Assembly: GCA_900708905.1 (NCBI GenBank)
Contig: CAADRB010000013.1
Span: 1,307,331-1,371,330 of the forward strand
Origin: Hymenolepis diminuta
Taxonomy: Eukaryota > Platyhelminthes > Cestoda > Cyclophyllidea > Hymenolepididae
Direction of reading: 5' to 3'
DNA: 64,000 nt
The position numbers and the translations under genes were made by a program. The notes under the pieces were generated by a model. The model had not been told where the DNA came from and ran no database searches. It saw nothing but the letters and a program-made list of their open reading frames with translations. Below, piece by piece: positions 25,363 to 38,429 of this stretch (within the stretch, counting starts at the first letter, position 1; every line of letters begins with the position of its first letter).

Positions 25363-28300
25363 GTGGCTAGTCCTGTACCATTTGTAAAATATTTTTGCTG
25401 CATGTGACGAAGCAGGCAATTGCAACTATTAATTAAGGAGAAACATCAAAAAGCGCAGAACAGAAGAATGTTGAACATTTTATGAGAAAACGGTTCAAGC
25501 GTAAGGCATTAAATTTAGGTAATCAGAAGAGCACTTCATCGTCTCGTCAATTTTTCATTTTAACTTCTGAAAGTTCGTTTGAATGATATGGCCCCATTTA
25601 GGTTTTATTCATAACCAATGCAGATAAACCCTTTCAGATGAGAGATTCTAATACCTGCGGGGCTACCGAGGCCTTCAAATAAAATCCACCTATATAATTT
25701 GCATTTCACACAAATTAAGATCAAATAGTGTGAACTATCGAATACATAAGTAAATTCAATTTCCATTTACCCTCGTAGATACAGCAAACTCTTTGAACGA
25801 ACAGCTTCAGTTTTATCCATTTTCAGCAGTTGATATTTGTGTACTTCTTCAAGCATCGTGAAAACACTGTAAATGTGTCTACATTTGCGAATCTGTTATT
25901 CAATTTAAAGTAAGAATATTGTTTTTGAGTTCACCTTGAGTGAACATGGGTTATGCTTACCAACACTGCTATATTAAAATTGTAGGTTGCCGAATACAAC
26001 GCAACCGAAATGTCAAGACCAACCTTTTTTGATTAAAATAACGATTTAATGATCCCTGAAAATCATCGAAAAACGTTTGCCGCAATGCAGGGGCCGAAAA
26101 ATGAAATTTGAATTTTGGAGTGTGAGATACTCATATAAAAAATACTGTACAACCCGATTTCAGATATCAAATAAAGTTTCTTGGTACCTTGACGTTCCTC
26201 CGGCATCTTTTGATCTCTTCCCATTTCTTATCACTTGGGCTTTCTGTTAACCAAATTCAGATGCTTCCTGCAATTAAAAATAATAGTTTTTTGTTTTATC
26301 GTGGATAGTGAGGAATAAATTACAGACTACGTATCGCTCAAAGATTGGTTTAAAATCCTTCTGTTATTAATCATAGAATGGAAGATTTCGGTGTTACTTC
26401 TCCAGTTAATAATCAATTAATTTAATCATTGCACGTTTTTCTTCTAAAATAACATTAGACATTAAGATGTGTAATGATTAATATTACAGTTATCATGTGG
26501 GAAGAAAGGTATAATATAAAGACTTCTTTCAGGAAGATTAATGGCATTTCTGGTTTTCTGGGCGCAATTTACGTCTCTTCGTCCCGCACATCTTCAGGAT
26601 GCCTAGGAAGTTCATTTGATTAATAGAGACTATCCTTCGAGACATATTGAGGTCATTTGCATTGAATTTCCTCAGTGGAGGTTTCACTTTTCTTGCGGTG
26701 TCATGTATTAAAACTCGACTGCCGTTTCTAATACTTCTTGGTATTCATCATTAATGATTTTTTGTGCTCTAGTTTTGTTTAACAATATTCGAGTGTCATT
26801 GCATCGATCAGAGTATGTAAAGATTTCAGCACTCAAACAATTGGTTTCAGAATTTGATTGTTGTGTCTTCGGACATTTAAAAATTTGGAGATTATAAAAC
26901 TTCTAGAATCACAAAATTTTAGTTCCCTAAACAAGAAATCTTTTACCATTTTTCGTTCCCATGATTTGAATTTAATTCATTTAAGATTAATGACTCCCAC
27001 ACATATGTTTATGGGAACCTATCTCAGTTTTCCTATATGGTTTTATATGCGAGAAAAGACGTCAAATTTAATAATACCAACGATTAGCTCAGATTACCGC
27101 CACCACTAAGAGGGCCTAGTAAAAATGGATTCAATTTTTACTATCGCGAATCGATATTTTTGAAAAAAAGGCTTCTCCATAACCTCCACTATTGGATTCA
27201 GTGTTAAATATTGTCCTCTCTCAACCTAACTTAGAGGGTGTTCTTCCACCCCAAAGGCTAGGTCAAAGGTCAAAATTATTCATTTATATTATTCGTCATT
27301 ATGCAAAAATTCACGATAAGTGATAATTTTTTTGGAAAATGAGTGAGAGAATAGCCCATTCAACGCAAATGAATGGCTACTTACTTAAGGCTACATGCGA
27401 AAGGGGAAACAACATGAGATCCATTATTGTTTCTGTGAGTAAAATCTGAGTAAAAATTTTGCTTAATAGAACTTCCAAATCTCTTTGTTTTGTTTATAGG
27501 GTTATAGAATTATATATCGACTATATTAACACCTTGATTAAAGTTCAATTATTTCAATATCAAACTTCTCCCCATTATCTTAATGATAATTTATCCTTTT
27601 TCAATATTAACAATCACAGATGCAGAACCATACTCTCCGTTTTTATTTCTGCTATACCAGGGATAATAATAATTTTGACGCAAGCTGAGATGATTTTTTA
27701 GGTTTAGGTTTTTAGGTTTTTGAGGTTTATTCCACCTCAAAATAGCCAATTTTAACTTTTTAGAAACTAAAAAAATGGGGCGTTGACAGGGTATTACAGT
27801 AAATGAATTACATCAAAGCTATTACCACCAAACATAATAAAAAGAGACCGAAATCAATTCAACAAAATATATGTCCTATTTGAATATCAAACTCACGAAA
27901 AATTCTCGTAGTATTTATTCGTTTTTTTTGTGGCATCTAATGCAAAGTATCGCTGGGTTAAGGTGAGTCGAAAGGGTATCACCAGTAGTTGGAATCATTA
28001 CATTACAAAATATTAAATTCGGATGATTTTAGCTCAAATTTAGGCAAGTACATCTATAGAGCTCATAATTATGAAGCGGGACAAATTAATTGGGGCAAGC
28101 TATTTTTATATTGGAGAGGATAGTATAGAAATTTGGAAAATGGGGATAATGTCAACATAAATGTAGTCTCAGTACCAGTCAGAAAAGAACATCACAAAAC
28201 AGTCGTATTATATTTTGTCTTTATTTGCTCAGCTTGTTTGTCTTTGATTAGTTTATGATAGCGGTTTACCTCAGAATGAAGAATATGAAAAATATTTCAT

Positions 28301-29915
28301 ATTTTAATCATATGTTTCACATTTCATGGTGAGATCTTGTAGCTGAAGAGTATATATTTTGGTTTTAAGATGAATTCATGTTCAATGATATCATCTATAC
28401 GTCCTTGCTTACAAACAGCAAATCGCTAAATCAAAACTGTCTCCAAATCCCTCAATGTCTGCTTATAAACTGCCTATAGTGAAGTCAGGATATTACCGAC
28501 CGGGATAGTGTCATTTTCAGGTTCCTCAAAATATCTGGAGGGGAACATCGAGCAACCGGCGCTATATTTCAATAAATAACTATCCATATCGAGGTGTGTA
28601 TCCTATTTTTTTCCTGGTACTCTCAATATTCTACCATTTATGCAACAACAGAGGAATTGTATTTACATGGATAAGAACTGTACGATAATCTTTCAAATTA
28701 TGTGAGATTTAATCGAACTGATCAAATGGACCATATGAGCTTCACGTATATATTTGAAGAAATATTAGTAAATGGAAGAGTTCTGTTGGGCGGTCTCTAA
28801 ATTATGAATAGCTTTTAGGAAAGTAGAACTGGAATATTCCAATTTAAATCCCCATATGACATTGTCAATGGAATGGTCATGTTATTTTCTACACCTCTTT
28901 TATTGCTAGCGGTAGTTTATACTTTCGTGATTAGCAAAAACTGTTACATTAACACAAATTACTCAAAAAGTTAATGTCTATCTTTCGATGGAACTAACTT
29001 TGTGACGTTATTATCTTGTGGCTAATGGTATGAATGCAAGTGTATCTTAAATAAAATCGACAACGGTCTAACAGGCACCATTTTAAGAAGGGAAACCTTC
29101 TTCCTTATTGCACTAAATATACTGCCCAAAGATGGGAGGATAACATCGATAGTGAAAAGGAATTCTATTTTGAGGAAAGTGTGTCAACGTGGTAGAGAGA
29201 AGTTTAATGTGAAGTTGCTGGAAAGCAGATGGCTATCTTAAATACCAAGAGATGTGTTATGGATATAAATATAAGAAGGGATAGAATACTGAGTTAAAAC
29301 GATAACTGTGAAGAGATTACAAAATCACAGCAGAATTTCGTAAGGAAAGTTAAAAACACTCATTAAGTAAAAGTTGGTGAATAAAGTAGGATTTGTTATT
29401 ATCTAACAGTCTTTTGATCAGACGGAAATTGAAAAAAATGCCTCATTTTAAATCTCTAACACCCTTTATACAAACAGAAGTGAATGGAAATAACGCTCTT
29501 TACATCACACTTTACATAATACTTGTCTAGAGGATATTGACATCGACAATACCTTTTAAATGAAAAGAAAGGATCTCCCGCCAGTAGTCCCTTTACGCAT
29601 ATAAATACAACCCGGGCTTGTGCTAATTGATTTATTTATTCATTTCTTTTGCCGTTAAAGACATTTAATCGTTTAACTCACATTCGGAAAACATTATAAA
29701 GCCGCCATTTGACAACATCAAATATGGTTCGGGAAGGTAATAAGTACCGTTGGATATTGCTACGATTCCCTTGTTTTAAAAACTTTATTGAAATTTCTTG
29801 ATATTGTTTTGAAAACGTGTCATTTCAGTAGATATGATCGCCGGTTCTTGCGTGTCAACTAAAGTATTTACCTGAAGAAAAGAAATAAAGAAAAGCGCTT
29901 TTTTGGACTAATATA
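25363..29915. other. intergenic, nothing recognised
   Basis: AT-rich DNA with scattered short open frames only; no repeats shared with the rest of the window were noticed. Confidence 0.45.
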
Positions 29916-30235
29916 TTTAGCGGATGTTGCTCCAATAAGGCTTTTTGCTGCAGCTATCTAATCCTCCTAAGCAGTCCGGATAGCGTCTAACAGAATCCTC
30001 TATAATAAATTTGCTCCCAAAATTAGCTAGGCTGTACCCAAAGTAGCGAGAACAAGAAAGGCGTAGAGCGGAGAGGGTTTATTGCTCCGTATGCGATGAA
30101 CTGGTAAGAATTTTTAAACGAACAGAGCTCCTTATGAGATGTTGTCCACGAGCTTGGTTCTTATATACAAACAACGCTGAGGTGCAGGGATAGTGATTGC
30201 TGATTACCTGGAGGCCTCTGCAGGCGAACGTTACA
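29916..30235. repeat. interspersed LTR-like repeat, copy 1
   Basis: A 320-bp block that is clearly homologous from end to end to 42278-42642. Shared words include TAATCCTCC, AAGCAGTCC, ATAAATTTGCTCCC, GAGAGGGTTTATTG, CCACGAGCTTGG and GAGGCCTCTGCA. Taking the ends from the pairwise alignment, it begins T(T/G)TAGCGGATG and ends TTACA. It is flanked by TATA on both sides (29912-29915, 30236-30239), although the AT-rich context makes that duplication weak. The size and TG...CA ends in copy 2 suggest a solo LTR, but no internal region is present to prove it. The element's orientation is not known. Confidence 0.7.
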
Positions 30236-31577
30236 TATATAATAAATATAATGCCTGTGACTATATTTACAGCTAAGGCAATCCGATCGAGAAGCAAACG
30301 TATTCATTGAATAGAACAACTAATGATGGCAATTTCAGTCACAAATGCCGCAAATCCCCATCTTAAGGGAATTAGAATCACGATGGTAAATTGGAAACCT
30401 ACTAACTGCATGGGGATGTTTGCAGAATAAAATGCAATGCTCTTCCACTATTAGAATTGCAACTTTCTCGGGTGGGAAGATAGATAAAGACCTCCGGTAT
30501 CCTATTTTTTACTGTTTCAAGACTTATAGACGACAGGAATGATTGAAGTGTCACATATCAGAAGGTTATTCTTAATTTCGATATCGGATTCCAGTGTGGA
30601 CCCCTCAAAGGATCGTTTGAACGAAACAAATACATGTCTTTTAGGCTGAGACGGAAAGAATTACTTATACCGATACTTATGGATCAAATCACCCAACCTC
30701 TGCCAAAATTGTGTCCCTTCTGCCGTAGCTTCGCACCCGATTGAATGCTATTATAATTAATAAACAAATATATAACGTCTAAAATAAATTTTAGGGATAG
30801 CTCCAAATTGACTACCTGCACAATTAAATAGGTTAAAATACTTTTACGTCACCGTTATATATTAGCTTTGATTAATATGTCAACGTTTTGACATTATTAG
30901 TGGCGATGTACTTTCCCTTCCTGAAATTCCTCAAAGACAAACATGGATACATTTTTGGAGTTTAAGCCACAATACTGCCCCAATTTTGATTCGATTCGTA
31001 AAATTTATTGGTTGAATGAAGATGAAATAAATTACACTGCGCCCCTTTTAAAAAATTAAAGCCGCAAACAGCCGCCTGCTAAATTACTCAATTTAGTACT
31101 TTTAACTAAGTCAATCAAATTAAAATAAATGACCTTTTTTATAAAATGCGGAACAGTCTCTCTTGCAAACGCTAATTCAGACAAATTTTTGGAAATAAAG
31201 AAATCCGTTGGAGAACATTAAGAAACATTACTAGCTAGATTGCTAACTGCTGCGCGTATTCACTTACATGAGTTGAAATTTTTCAAATGTCATAGTATGT
31301 GAACGGATTTTATATACAATAATTTTTTACTGAGGAAAACTCATCAATGTTTCTGAAAAGTTATTTATACTGATCAATGGAACGTAATAACTTGTTCAAT
31401 TGATGCCAGTCAATAGAACTAATGCTTAAATCAATAAACAAGACCAATTTTATTGAATTCAATGAGCACTCATGTATAAAGATTCAACGGATCCTATTTG
31501 AGAAAGATTTCCGTATTTGCTACGCTGAAGACTAATTAAAATGGGTATCAGAACACTGGAGGCTCCTAGATTTAGGT
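30236..31577. other. intergenic, nothing recognised
   Basis: AT-rich DNA between two repeat copies; no coding or RNA signal seen. Confidence 0.5.
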
Positions 31578-32037
31578 TGAAGGATGACCCTTCATGCATT
31601 CCCAATATTACTCTTTACCGGCACCCACTATGTAAGTACTTCACTTTTTTTCGTCCACGAAGCAGCAGTGACATCTTTATGTTACTATGACACAAAACCC
31701 TTATATGTCATGTCTAAGCGTGCCTATCGATTCCACCCCACTCCCCTTTCTTTAACCGTCCCATTTCATTAAAAATACACCTGTATTCATGGTCTCAAGC
31801 ATGTCCTTACTCAAATGACTCATTAACTGCCTTCGTATTTCCACATACGCACGCGCAGTCGCACGCTTGTCATGCACCATCTCCTACGCTACCCCTTCAT
31901 CGTCTTCGTGTCTTATCTCATTCCTATCTCCTTGAGCCCTCTTTGTGGCTTGATCAATACATTTTGGCCCAAACAGCTTTTGGTGTACTCTTCTGTAATG
32001 GTCGCTGGTGTTGTTAATTGCTAACCTAATCCCAACA
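31578..32037 (+). mobile_element. solo LTR-like element (copy D)
   Basis: A 460-bp unit beginning TGAAGGATGACCCTTC and ending CTAATCCCAACA, matching the TG...CA ends of the other LTR copies. Its closest relative here is the 36942 copy: both carry CGTCCA(C/G)GAAGCA, GTGACATCTTTA, GTCATGTCTAAGCG and CTATCGATTCCACCCCA. Flanking tetramers are AGGT and AGTT, a target duplication with one mismatch. No coding sequence adjoins it. Confidence 0.75.
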
Positions 32038-32041
32038 AGTT

Positions 32042-35000
32042 CAATCCAAGTGGAGAATAATGGGCTTGAGTGTCCAGATTTAAGTATTAACATCTTTATT
32101 ATCATTCACAGTACTACAAAGAAATTTATAGCAACTGACATTGAATAACAGCAAGTTCAACAGATGAGGACGAGGAGGGATCAGAAAGATCAACATGAAG
32201 GTATGAAGGAATCTTACTTCGTTTGATCTTTGGATTTAGGCTGTACAATGAGCAGTTCATGTTCCAGAATTAAGATTTCACGACTCATTCCTGTTGGATA
32301 AAATAAAATTATCAAGTTATGCGTAATTTTAGAGTAAAGCTTAACATTTGCTAGCATTGTGTTATTATTGAAGTCAGAGTTTTGTAGACTATTTTGGTGG
32401 CTAATATGACTATAACAGCTCCCAGATTGCAGCAAATACTTGTCTACAGTATTTAGCGTTTATTGACCCGTATTATTTAATCAGGAAGCGTTGACCTTGT
32501 TGCTTCACTTCATTTTTTTCTAATATTTGAGAAGGGGAGTGATCTAATAAGATATTCCGTAGCTTACAGTTTGAATATTGTAGATGCCGCCGTTATTAGT
32601 CACTACATGTAGATGAAAAATTTAGAAGTTATTTAAAAGTATATACAAGAAGATTAAAGTTATATTCCTTTACCGATGAGTTACTCACAATTTATTGTTT
32701 TAACTGTTGTTGGACGTCACAACTTATGACCTTGAAATTGATTAACAAATAAAAACGGAGACAAGTCTCAGTTTATTGTCTTGCATATTATAATGTGTCT
32801 AAATATATCAAAATGGAACAAACATGGTTATTAAAACATGCGTTGTTTATAAGGAGAATTATTGTAATGTCGCATTTAATCCTTCTAATTGCCGCATATT
32901 TTATAATGAACTGTAGATAGAAGGGAGCCATTAATGAAAACTTGGGCTTTATTGAGGCTTCCAGATGAAATTGCTTAAGTATTTGATCACTTTTGTTGCT
33001 TTTAGATAGGATGAGGCGAATAGCACCAAAATTTGAATCTCTAAACTGATTTAGGATTCAATGTTCTTCCATGATATTAATGATGTTCGCGTCAGGATTA
33101 CTTAGGAATGATTTCAATCAATACAAATTCTGTGTTTTATTCTTGTTTAAGTAAGCTATTTTAGATATAGCAACTGATTGGTCGAAATTCTAAATTGACT
33201 GGGGCATGATCGCCAAAGTGACTAATATTTACGGCAGTATGATTTTCAAACTATATGTAAATTTAAATCAATATTTTGCAAAATTATTATTACTATATTT
33301 AAACATTTTCTTGAACCGAGTGTAATTACTGCATTTCACTCAAAAATGTTCAGCATTAGGTATTCAATTATCGATTTTTACTCGACGCTCTAGGAGAATC
33401 TTGTCTATATCATCTTTGTCACCCTGGCTTCTCACGCTCTCTCCTGACTCTTTATTCCTGGTATTCATTCTGCCACAACAACATGAATGGTATTGATAAA
33501 TATCGTGGAATAACCTGGTATGATCATGTAATTTTCTTGCCAAAGAAAACAAAACTTCAAGGCATTGATTGCAGTGATAGTGTTTTAAATCACTATATTA
33601 TGAAAAGGCTGGGATGAGAGGTTCTAATCCGACTTCTTAACTTTCCAAAAATACTATTTTGTTGCTTTTTTTCATGGTTGTCAACTATCCACGCCTGTTT
33701 TTAAAGCACATAGGTATGATCCTGTTGTGCTGACATTTCTATGCTTCAGTATGATTAAAATTTAAAATTTTACTCAATATCTGTTATAAATTTGTATCTA
33801 AAATTGATGTAGGTTAAATGCAATTTTTGACTAACACGTGCACATTACATTTATCATAACAAATCAGTCTCCTTAAATTTTATTAAATTATATATGAAAA
33901 TATCATTTGTGAGGTTATTGAAAAAATATTGCTATTTATCCATTTTGCAAAATTTCAAAATGTCCAAGCAGATTTTCCTTTATCAGTTATATATCATTCT
34001 GGTAAATGGTTGCATGCTGATGATGTAGTTTGAAAGGCAGGAGAGACAGGCAACCATGTAAGAAATGATGTATGGCTAGTTGAGAAGGCAAAGCCAGTGG
34101 AAACGAAGTGTTGAAATGAATCAGCCACAAGAGAAATAAATAAGATGCCAACTCACAACAAATTTGCTTGTCATTTACATAATTTACAACTCTAATAATG
34201 AAGTGGAGCAATTTTACTTGGTAAATGAGCTGATTTCATACTAATTAAACTCAGAATAGTTCACCTGACACATATAAATTGATCTACCTTTAAGGTCTGC
34301 GGGCTTATAGTTGGCCGTGCACTTGCAATGACCTTTCTCGACACCATTGCCGTCTCAGTAAAGCACTCTTTTGACAATATTTTTCATTTACGCGCACTTT
34401 AGAGCCTCACAGCGATTTTAATTAATAAAAATACTAAGAAATATTTAAAATGCTGTACCGTTGACTAATGAAAAAGCCTATAGATGTAGTCGCATATTTC
34501 AGTATTCATTTAAATTCGCTTATTAAATGTATCTATCACCAGTTATATTAAATTTCACTTGAAATTCTTCCACTTTTCCGAATACCTCTTCTGCGAGTGT
34601 GCTTATGTAGACGATCAATGCAACCGATGCCGATAAGTACGAAAAATGTATATACGCCGAACAAATTAATATAATTCCGAAGAATTAAACAAACGTTAAA
34701 ATGTGTCAAAAAGTGGAAAATTTTTTTATTATAAAAATGGATATTTATTTAATTGTATATAACTTATAATAGTGTATCTACTCAATCACATTTAAAGGTA
34801 AACCATAGAGAAAAATTATCTTATAGTTAATGATTCTCCTCTTCAAGACGAGCAAAATTTAAAATTTATGGACGAGAAATGAGAAGTAAATGACCCAATA
34901 GGGGAAAAGAGGACAAATGTCTGAATAGGAAGAGTCTTACCTTAATAGATTTCTGGAATCGAGAAAATTATTCTGCATTTCGGCAAACAGCTCATGGTTT

Positions 35001-35956
35001 TCCAAGTAAATTCAAATTCTAAATTAATTTTTCTCTTCTCAAATTTATTATAAATTACACTTATTTATAAAGAGTATAAAGGTAGAAATCGACTAACCAC
35101 CCCGTCAACCAGCAATATACCCGCTGAAAGATATTAATTACGGGATAAGTGCGCGGAAGAATAGAACGAGCTCCGTAAAAAGACTTCTATGGCCGTTTAA
35201 TCGGGTATCGGAAAATATTCCTCTTAGCCTTCCGTAAAGACGGAATTAAAGTATGTCTAAACGTCTGAAGCTATTTGATCTTTGGGATTTGGGTTACTAA
35301 GAGCACAAAGACCTTTTAATATATATTTCGGTATGCTCAAATTTTGATAAATTTATTGTATTGCCATATTTATCACGGTGGTAAAAAACAAGTCTCCAAA
35401 AAAGCGATTTTTAAAGTATATCGATGTATGAAAGAGGTATTTACTGTCCATTCTCTCCATTCCTTCTGTGAATACAAGAAAGTTCATATTTTTTTCAAAA
35501 TTGAACGTCAGCATTGGGTATTGAGACAAAAAACATTTAAAATTTTAAAGTTAGTTTCGCAAAAAAGTGACAGATTCTCGAAACTTTTTCAAATTTTGCC
35601 TTTAACTGATTTCAGACTATTTAAAAACACAAATCAGAGTATTTATTATTATTTATTATTTTATTTATAATGTAATTTTTAATTATGCTTCATTTAAACT
35701 CGCGGCAGAACGAAAAAAGAATTTAAATATAATAATAATTAATAATAAGAATTAAAAGATGGCGGAAATTAGAATGAACTTGTTTGATCTGAATTTTAGA
35801 TTACAGTCCATTTTTTTAAGGAAGTGTGTCCAGGACAGTATGACGTAAATTTCCCAAATTGTAACTTTAGTATCCTCCCTTACGTTATCTGAATAGGTGT
35901 TGAGAGACGTTTGTAGTACTGAAAACTAGCTAGTCAACTGATCGAACTGAGAGTTT
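32042..35956. other. intergenic, nothing recognised
   Basis: AT-rich. The 108-codon frame at 35344-35670 is rich in Lys, Phe and Leu, lacks motifs and was not accepted. Confidence 0.45.
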
Positions 35957-35960
35957 GGTC

Positions 35961-36368
35961 TTAAGGATGAATCCCTATGTGTTTCCAAAATTTTCATCTA
36001 TGTCATCACTACTCCCTATGATCTAATTAATTCAACCTCACAGTGGTGCTTAAAGTGACTGACCCTGTAACCTTAAGCTCCCTGCGGACTACCATCGTGT
36101 GTCCTCGAGTGGTTTATTTTAAATATTGAAATAAGCTAAATGGGNNNNNNNNNNNNGTCTTGAATGAGCGTTGCAACGGTACAACTTCCCCATGGCGATG
36201 TTCATGGGGACATTCCACCTATTCATATCAGTTACTGGACCGTATGCTTCCTTCCCATCTCTCCTCTTCACTCTCTTATCCTCATCGTAGTTCGTTCAAT
36301 ACATTTTGGTCTAAGCAGCTCTTGGTGTTCTGCTCTAAAACTGTTGTTAGTCCTTACATTCAGCAACA
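35961..36368 (+). mobile_element. solo LTR-like element (copy E) with assembly gap
   Basis: A 408-bp unit beginning TTAAGGATGAATCCC (the first G of the usual TGAAGG is T here) and ending CAGCAACA. It is bounded by an exact 4-bp duplication GGTC (35957-35960 and 36369-36372). The 3' part shares TACATTTTGG, CTCTTGGTGTTCTG and TGTTGTTAG with the other LTR copies. Twelve N bases interrupt it, so the true length is unknown. No internal retrotransposon sequence adjoins it. Confidence 0.75.
36145..36156. other. assembly gap (12 N)
   Basis: Twelve undetermined bases inside LTR copy E, probably where repeat reads could not be joined; the gap length may be nominal. Confidence 0.95.
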
Positions 36369-36372
36369 GGTC

Positions 36373-36937
36373 AAGTTCTTTTAAATAATCTTTTGATGTA
36401 AATCGTGTGTTCTTAAACACTGTCAGCGCTAATCAATTCTTGAATCGGACAGCGCATTTTCCCTAAGTTGTCTACTGCTAGGCGAATGATTTATTTGTCA
36501 ATGCAACTATCTATTGAGACTCCTTTTGACTTCTGAAGCTTCATTTGACGAAAGTAAGAAAACATTGCTTTCTGAATTCTAGGAATGATCCAGATTCCAA
36601 CATATTCTAGTAAGACGATTTTACGGCTATATAACTGTTACCGCTTATTAATGAATTTTCAGTAATAAAACATTACTTACAAACAAATTCTAACTGAATA
36701 TAAGGAGTTAGAATTATTATTTGTGAAGTATTCCTTATAAATACTGTAAATTAATAAATTTCCCGTAAAAGAGAGAAACAATTATCAATTGCAAACTCAA
36801 AATTAGATAATGATTTTAGTTTTAGATTAAATATTTTTTAAACCAACTGACATGCTTGGAAAGTTTAAAGTTTATTTATTGACTCAAAGTTAAACAGCAT
36901 TTCATTTGACCGAATTGATCAAACACTTCATGTGGTG
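36373..36937. other. spacer between two LTR copies
   Basis: About 565 bp of AT-rich DNA with nothing recognised. Confidence 0.5.
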
Positions 36938-36941
36938 ACTC

Positions 36942-37341
36942 TGAAGGATGATCCTTTATGCTTTCCCAAAATTACTCTTTATTCGCATCCTCTAATTAGG
37001 TACTTCAGTTTTTTCGTCCAGGAAGCAATAGTGACATCTTTACGTCATGTCTAAGCGCGCCTATCGATTCCACCCCACCCCCCTTTCTTTAACCATCCCA
37101 TTTCATTAAAAGTACACTTGTACTCATGGTCTCACGCATGTCCTTACTCAAATGACTCATATTAACTGCCTTCGTGTTTCCACATATGCCCGTGCAGACG
37201 CACGCTTGTCATACACCTCCTACGCTTCCCTCTCATCGCCTTTGCCAGCTTGAATCTTCAGCTCTTGATGTTGCTGTCTAACTGTTGTTGCTATTGTTAG
37301 TTGTTAGCTGCCGACCGTTAGTTGTTAGTCTAACTCCAACA
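36942..37341 (+). mobile_element. solo LTR-like element (copy C)
   Basis: A 400-bp unit starting TGAAGGATGATCC and ending CTAACTCCAACA. Flanking tetramers are ACTC and ACTT, a target duplication with one mismatch. It resembles the 31578 copy more than the 39756 LTR, so it is unlikely to be the 5' LTR of the broken element that starts 1.1 kb downstream. Its tail carries the repeated GCTGCCGACCGTTAGTTGTTAG seen in copy A. Confidence 0.75.
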
Positions 37342-37345
37342 ACTT

Positions 37346-38429
37346 TAACTAAAGAGAAAATCCTGGGGAATGGTTGGGATCGACAGTACTTTATTAATCC
37401 CTTTTTCAGATACGCATGACATATTCGGGTTTTTTTATACAACAGATCCATTCTTATATATAAATATATTTGTGGCCAAATAGATAGTATCAAAAATGCA
37501 TTTTTGAGTTGGCTTGATTAATTGACTCTGAATATTACAACCAATGACTATTGTGCAAACGAAAGTCTACTCGACTGTGGAAAAAATCCATAGGTTAAAA
37601 AACTGAGAGTTTAGAGAAAATGTTTTTATAGAGACAATCTCCCAATTAAAAAGTGGCTAACTGATGATGAGATTTGAAGTGGTAACACAAATGCCCCCAA
37701 AACGCGGACAATACTATTATAATACGATGGATATTATCAACATAACCTTGAATCTGTTCGAACTAACACGATTTGATCGCAAATCATGAATTATTCAACA
37801 GAGTGCATATAATTAGTCTTGTCCTTGCTGAAATGCTTGAAAATGATTCATGGAAAACGTCGCCACCATTTTGAGAAATCTTGCACGATGAATAATCTCG
37901 GTATGAACCGTCCGTACTTCCATAAATAAGCAGCAATTCGATAAGATGTCTCCGAGTTTTGAACAAAGTGGTGTTAAATAGCCTTGATAGATTACAAAAT
38001 CTTGTTCTATCCTAACTAAATGAATTCCTTTTTTTGTTAAGCTGTGAGAATTTTACAACAAAATTATCTTTATTGCAAAGAAACACGAATCAAAAATCCT
38101 TGCAAACATTTTATTTCCAAGCTGGCAAATTAGTATCCAATTTCGTAAGTCCTTTGAGATAATATGATGATATTTATAGCATATTTATTCACGCATCACT
38201 GGATCTGCGTAATGAGAATGCTTCTAAGATCACTAACATTGACTAAGTGCGGTCATCTGAGGCAGAGCTAATCTTAGTAACTCCAATTCAACCTAAATAT
38301 AGGTTTTGTGCGAAAATAATTATCATCAAGCAATTTCTCTTCAATCCTGAGAAAATTTCTACTTAAGGATGTGTTTTATTATTAATAATTGTGCATAACA
38401 TATAATTCCTTTACAATTTCCATTAAATT
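37346..38429. other. spacer, nothing recognised
   Basis: About 1.1 kb of AT-rich DNA between LTR copy C and the broken pol. No gag, protease or early reverse-transcriptase sequence was found, so the 5' part of that element is missing. Confidence 0.45.

Noticed and set aside
35344..35670. 108-codon plus-strand frame
   Set aside because: Lys/Phe/Leu-rich low-complexity product, no ATG-supported start, no motif.
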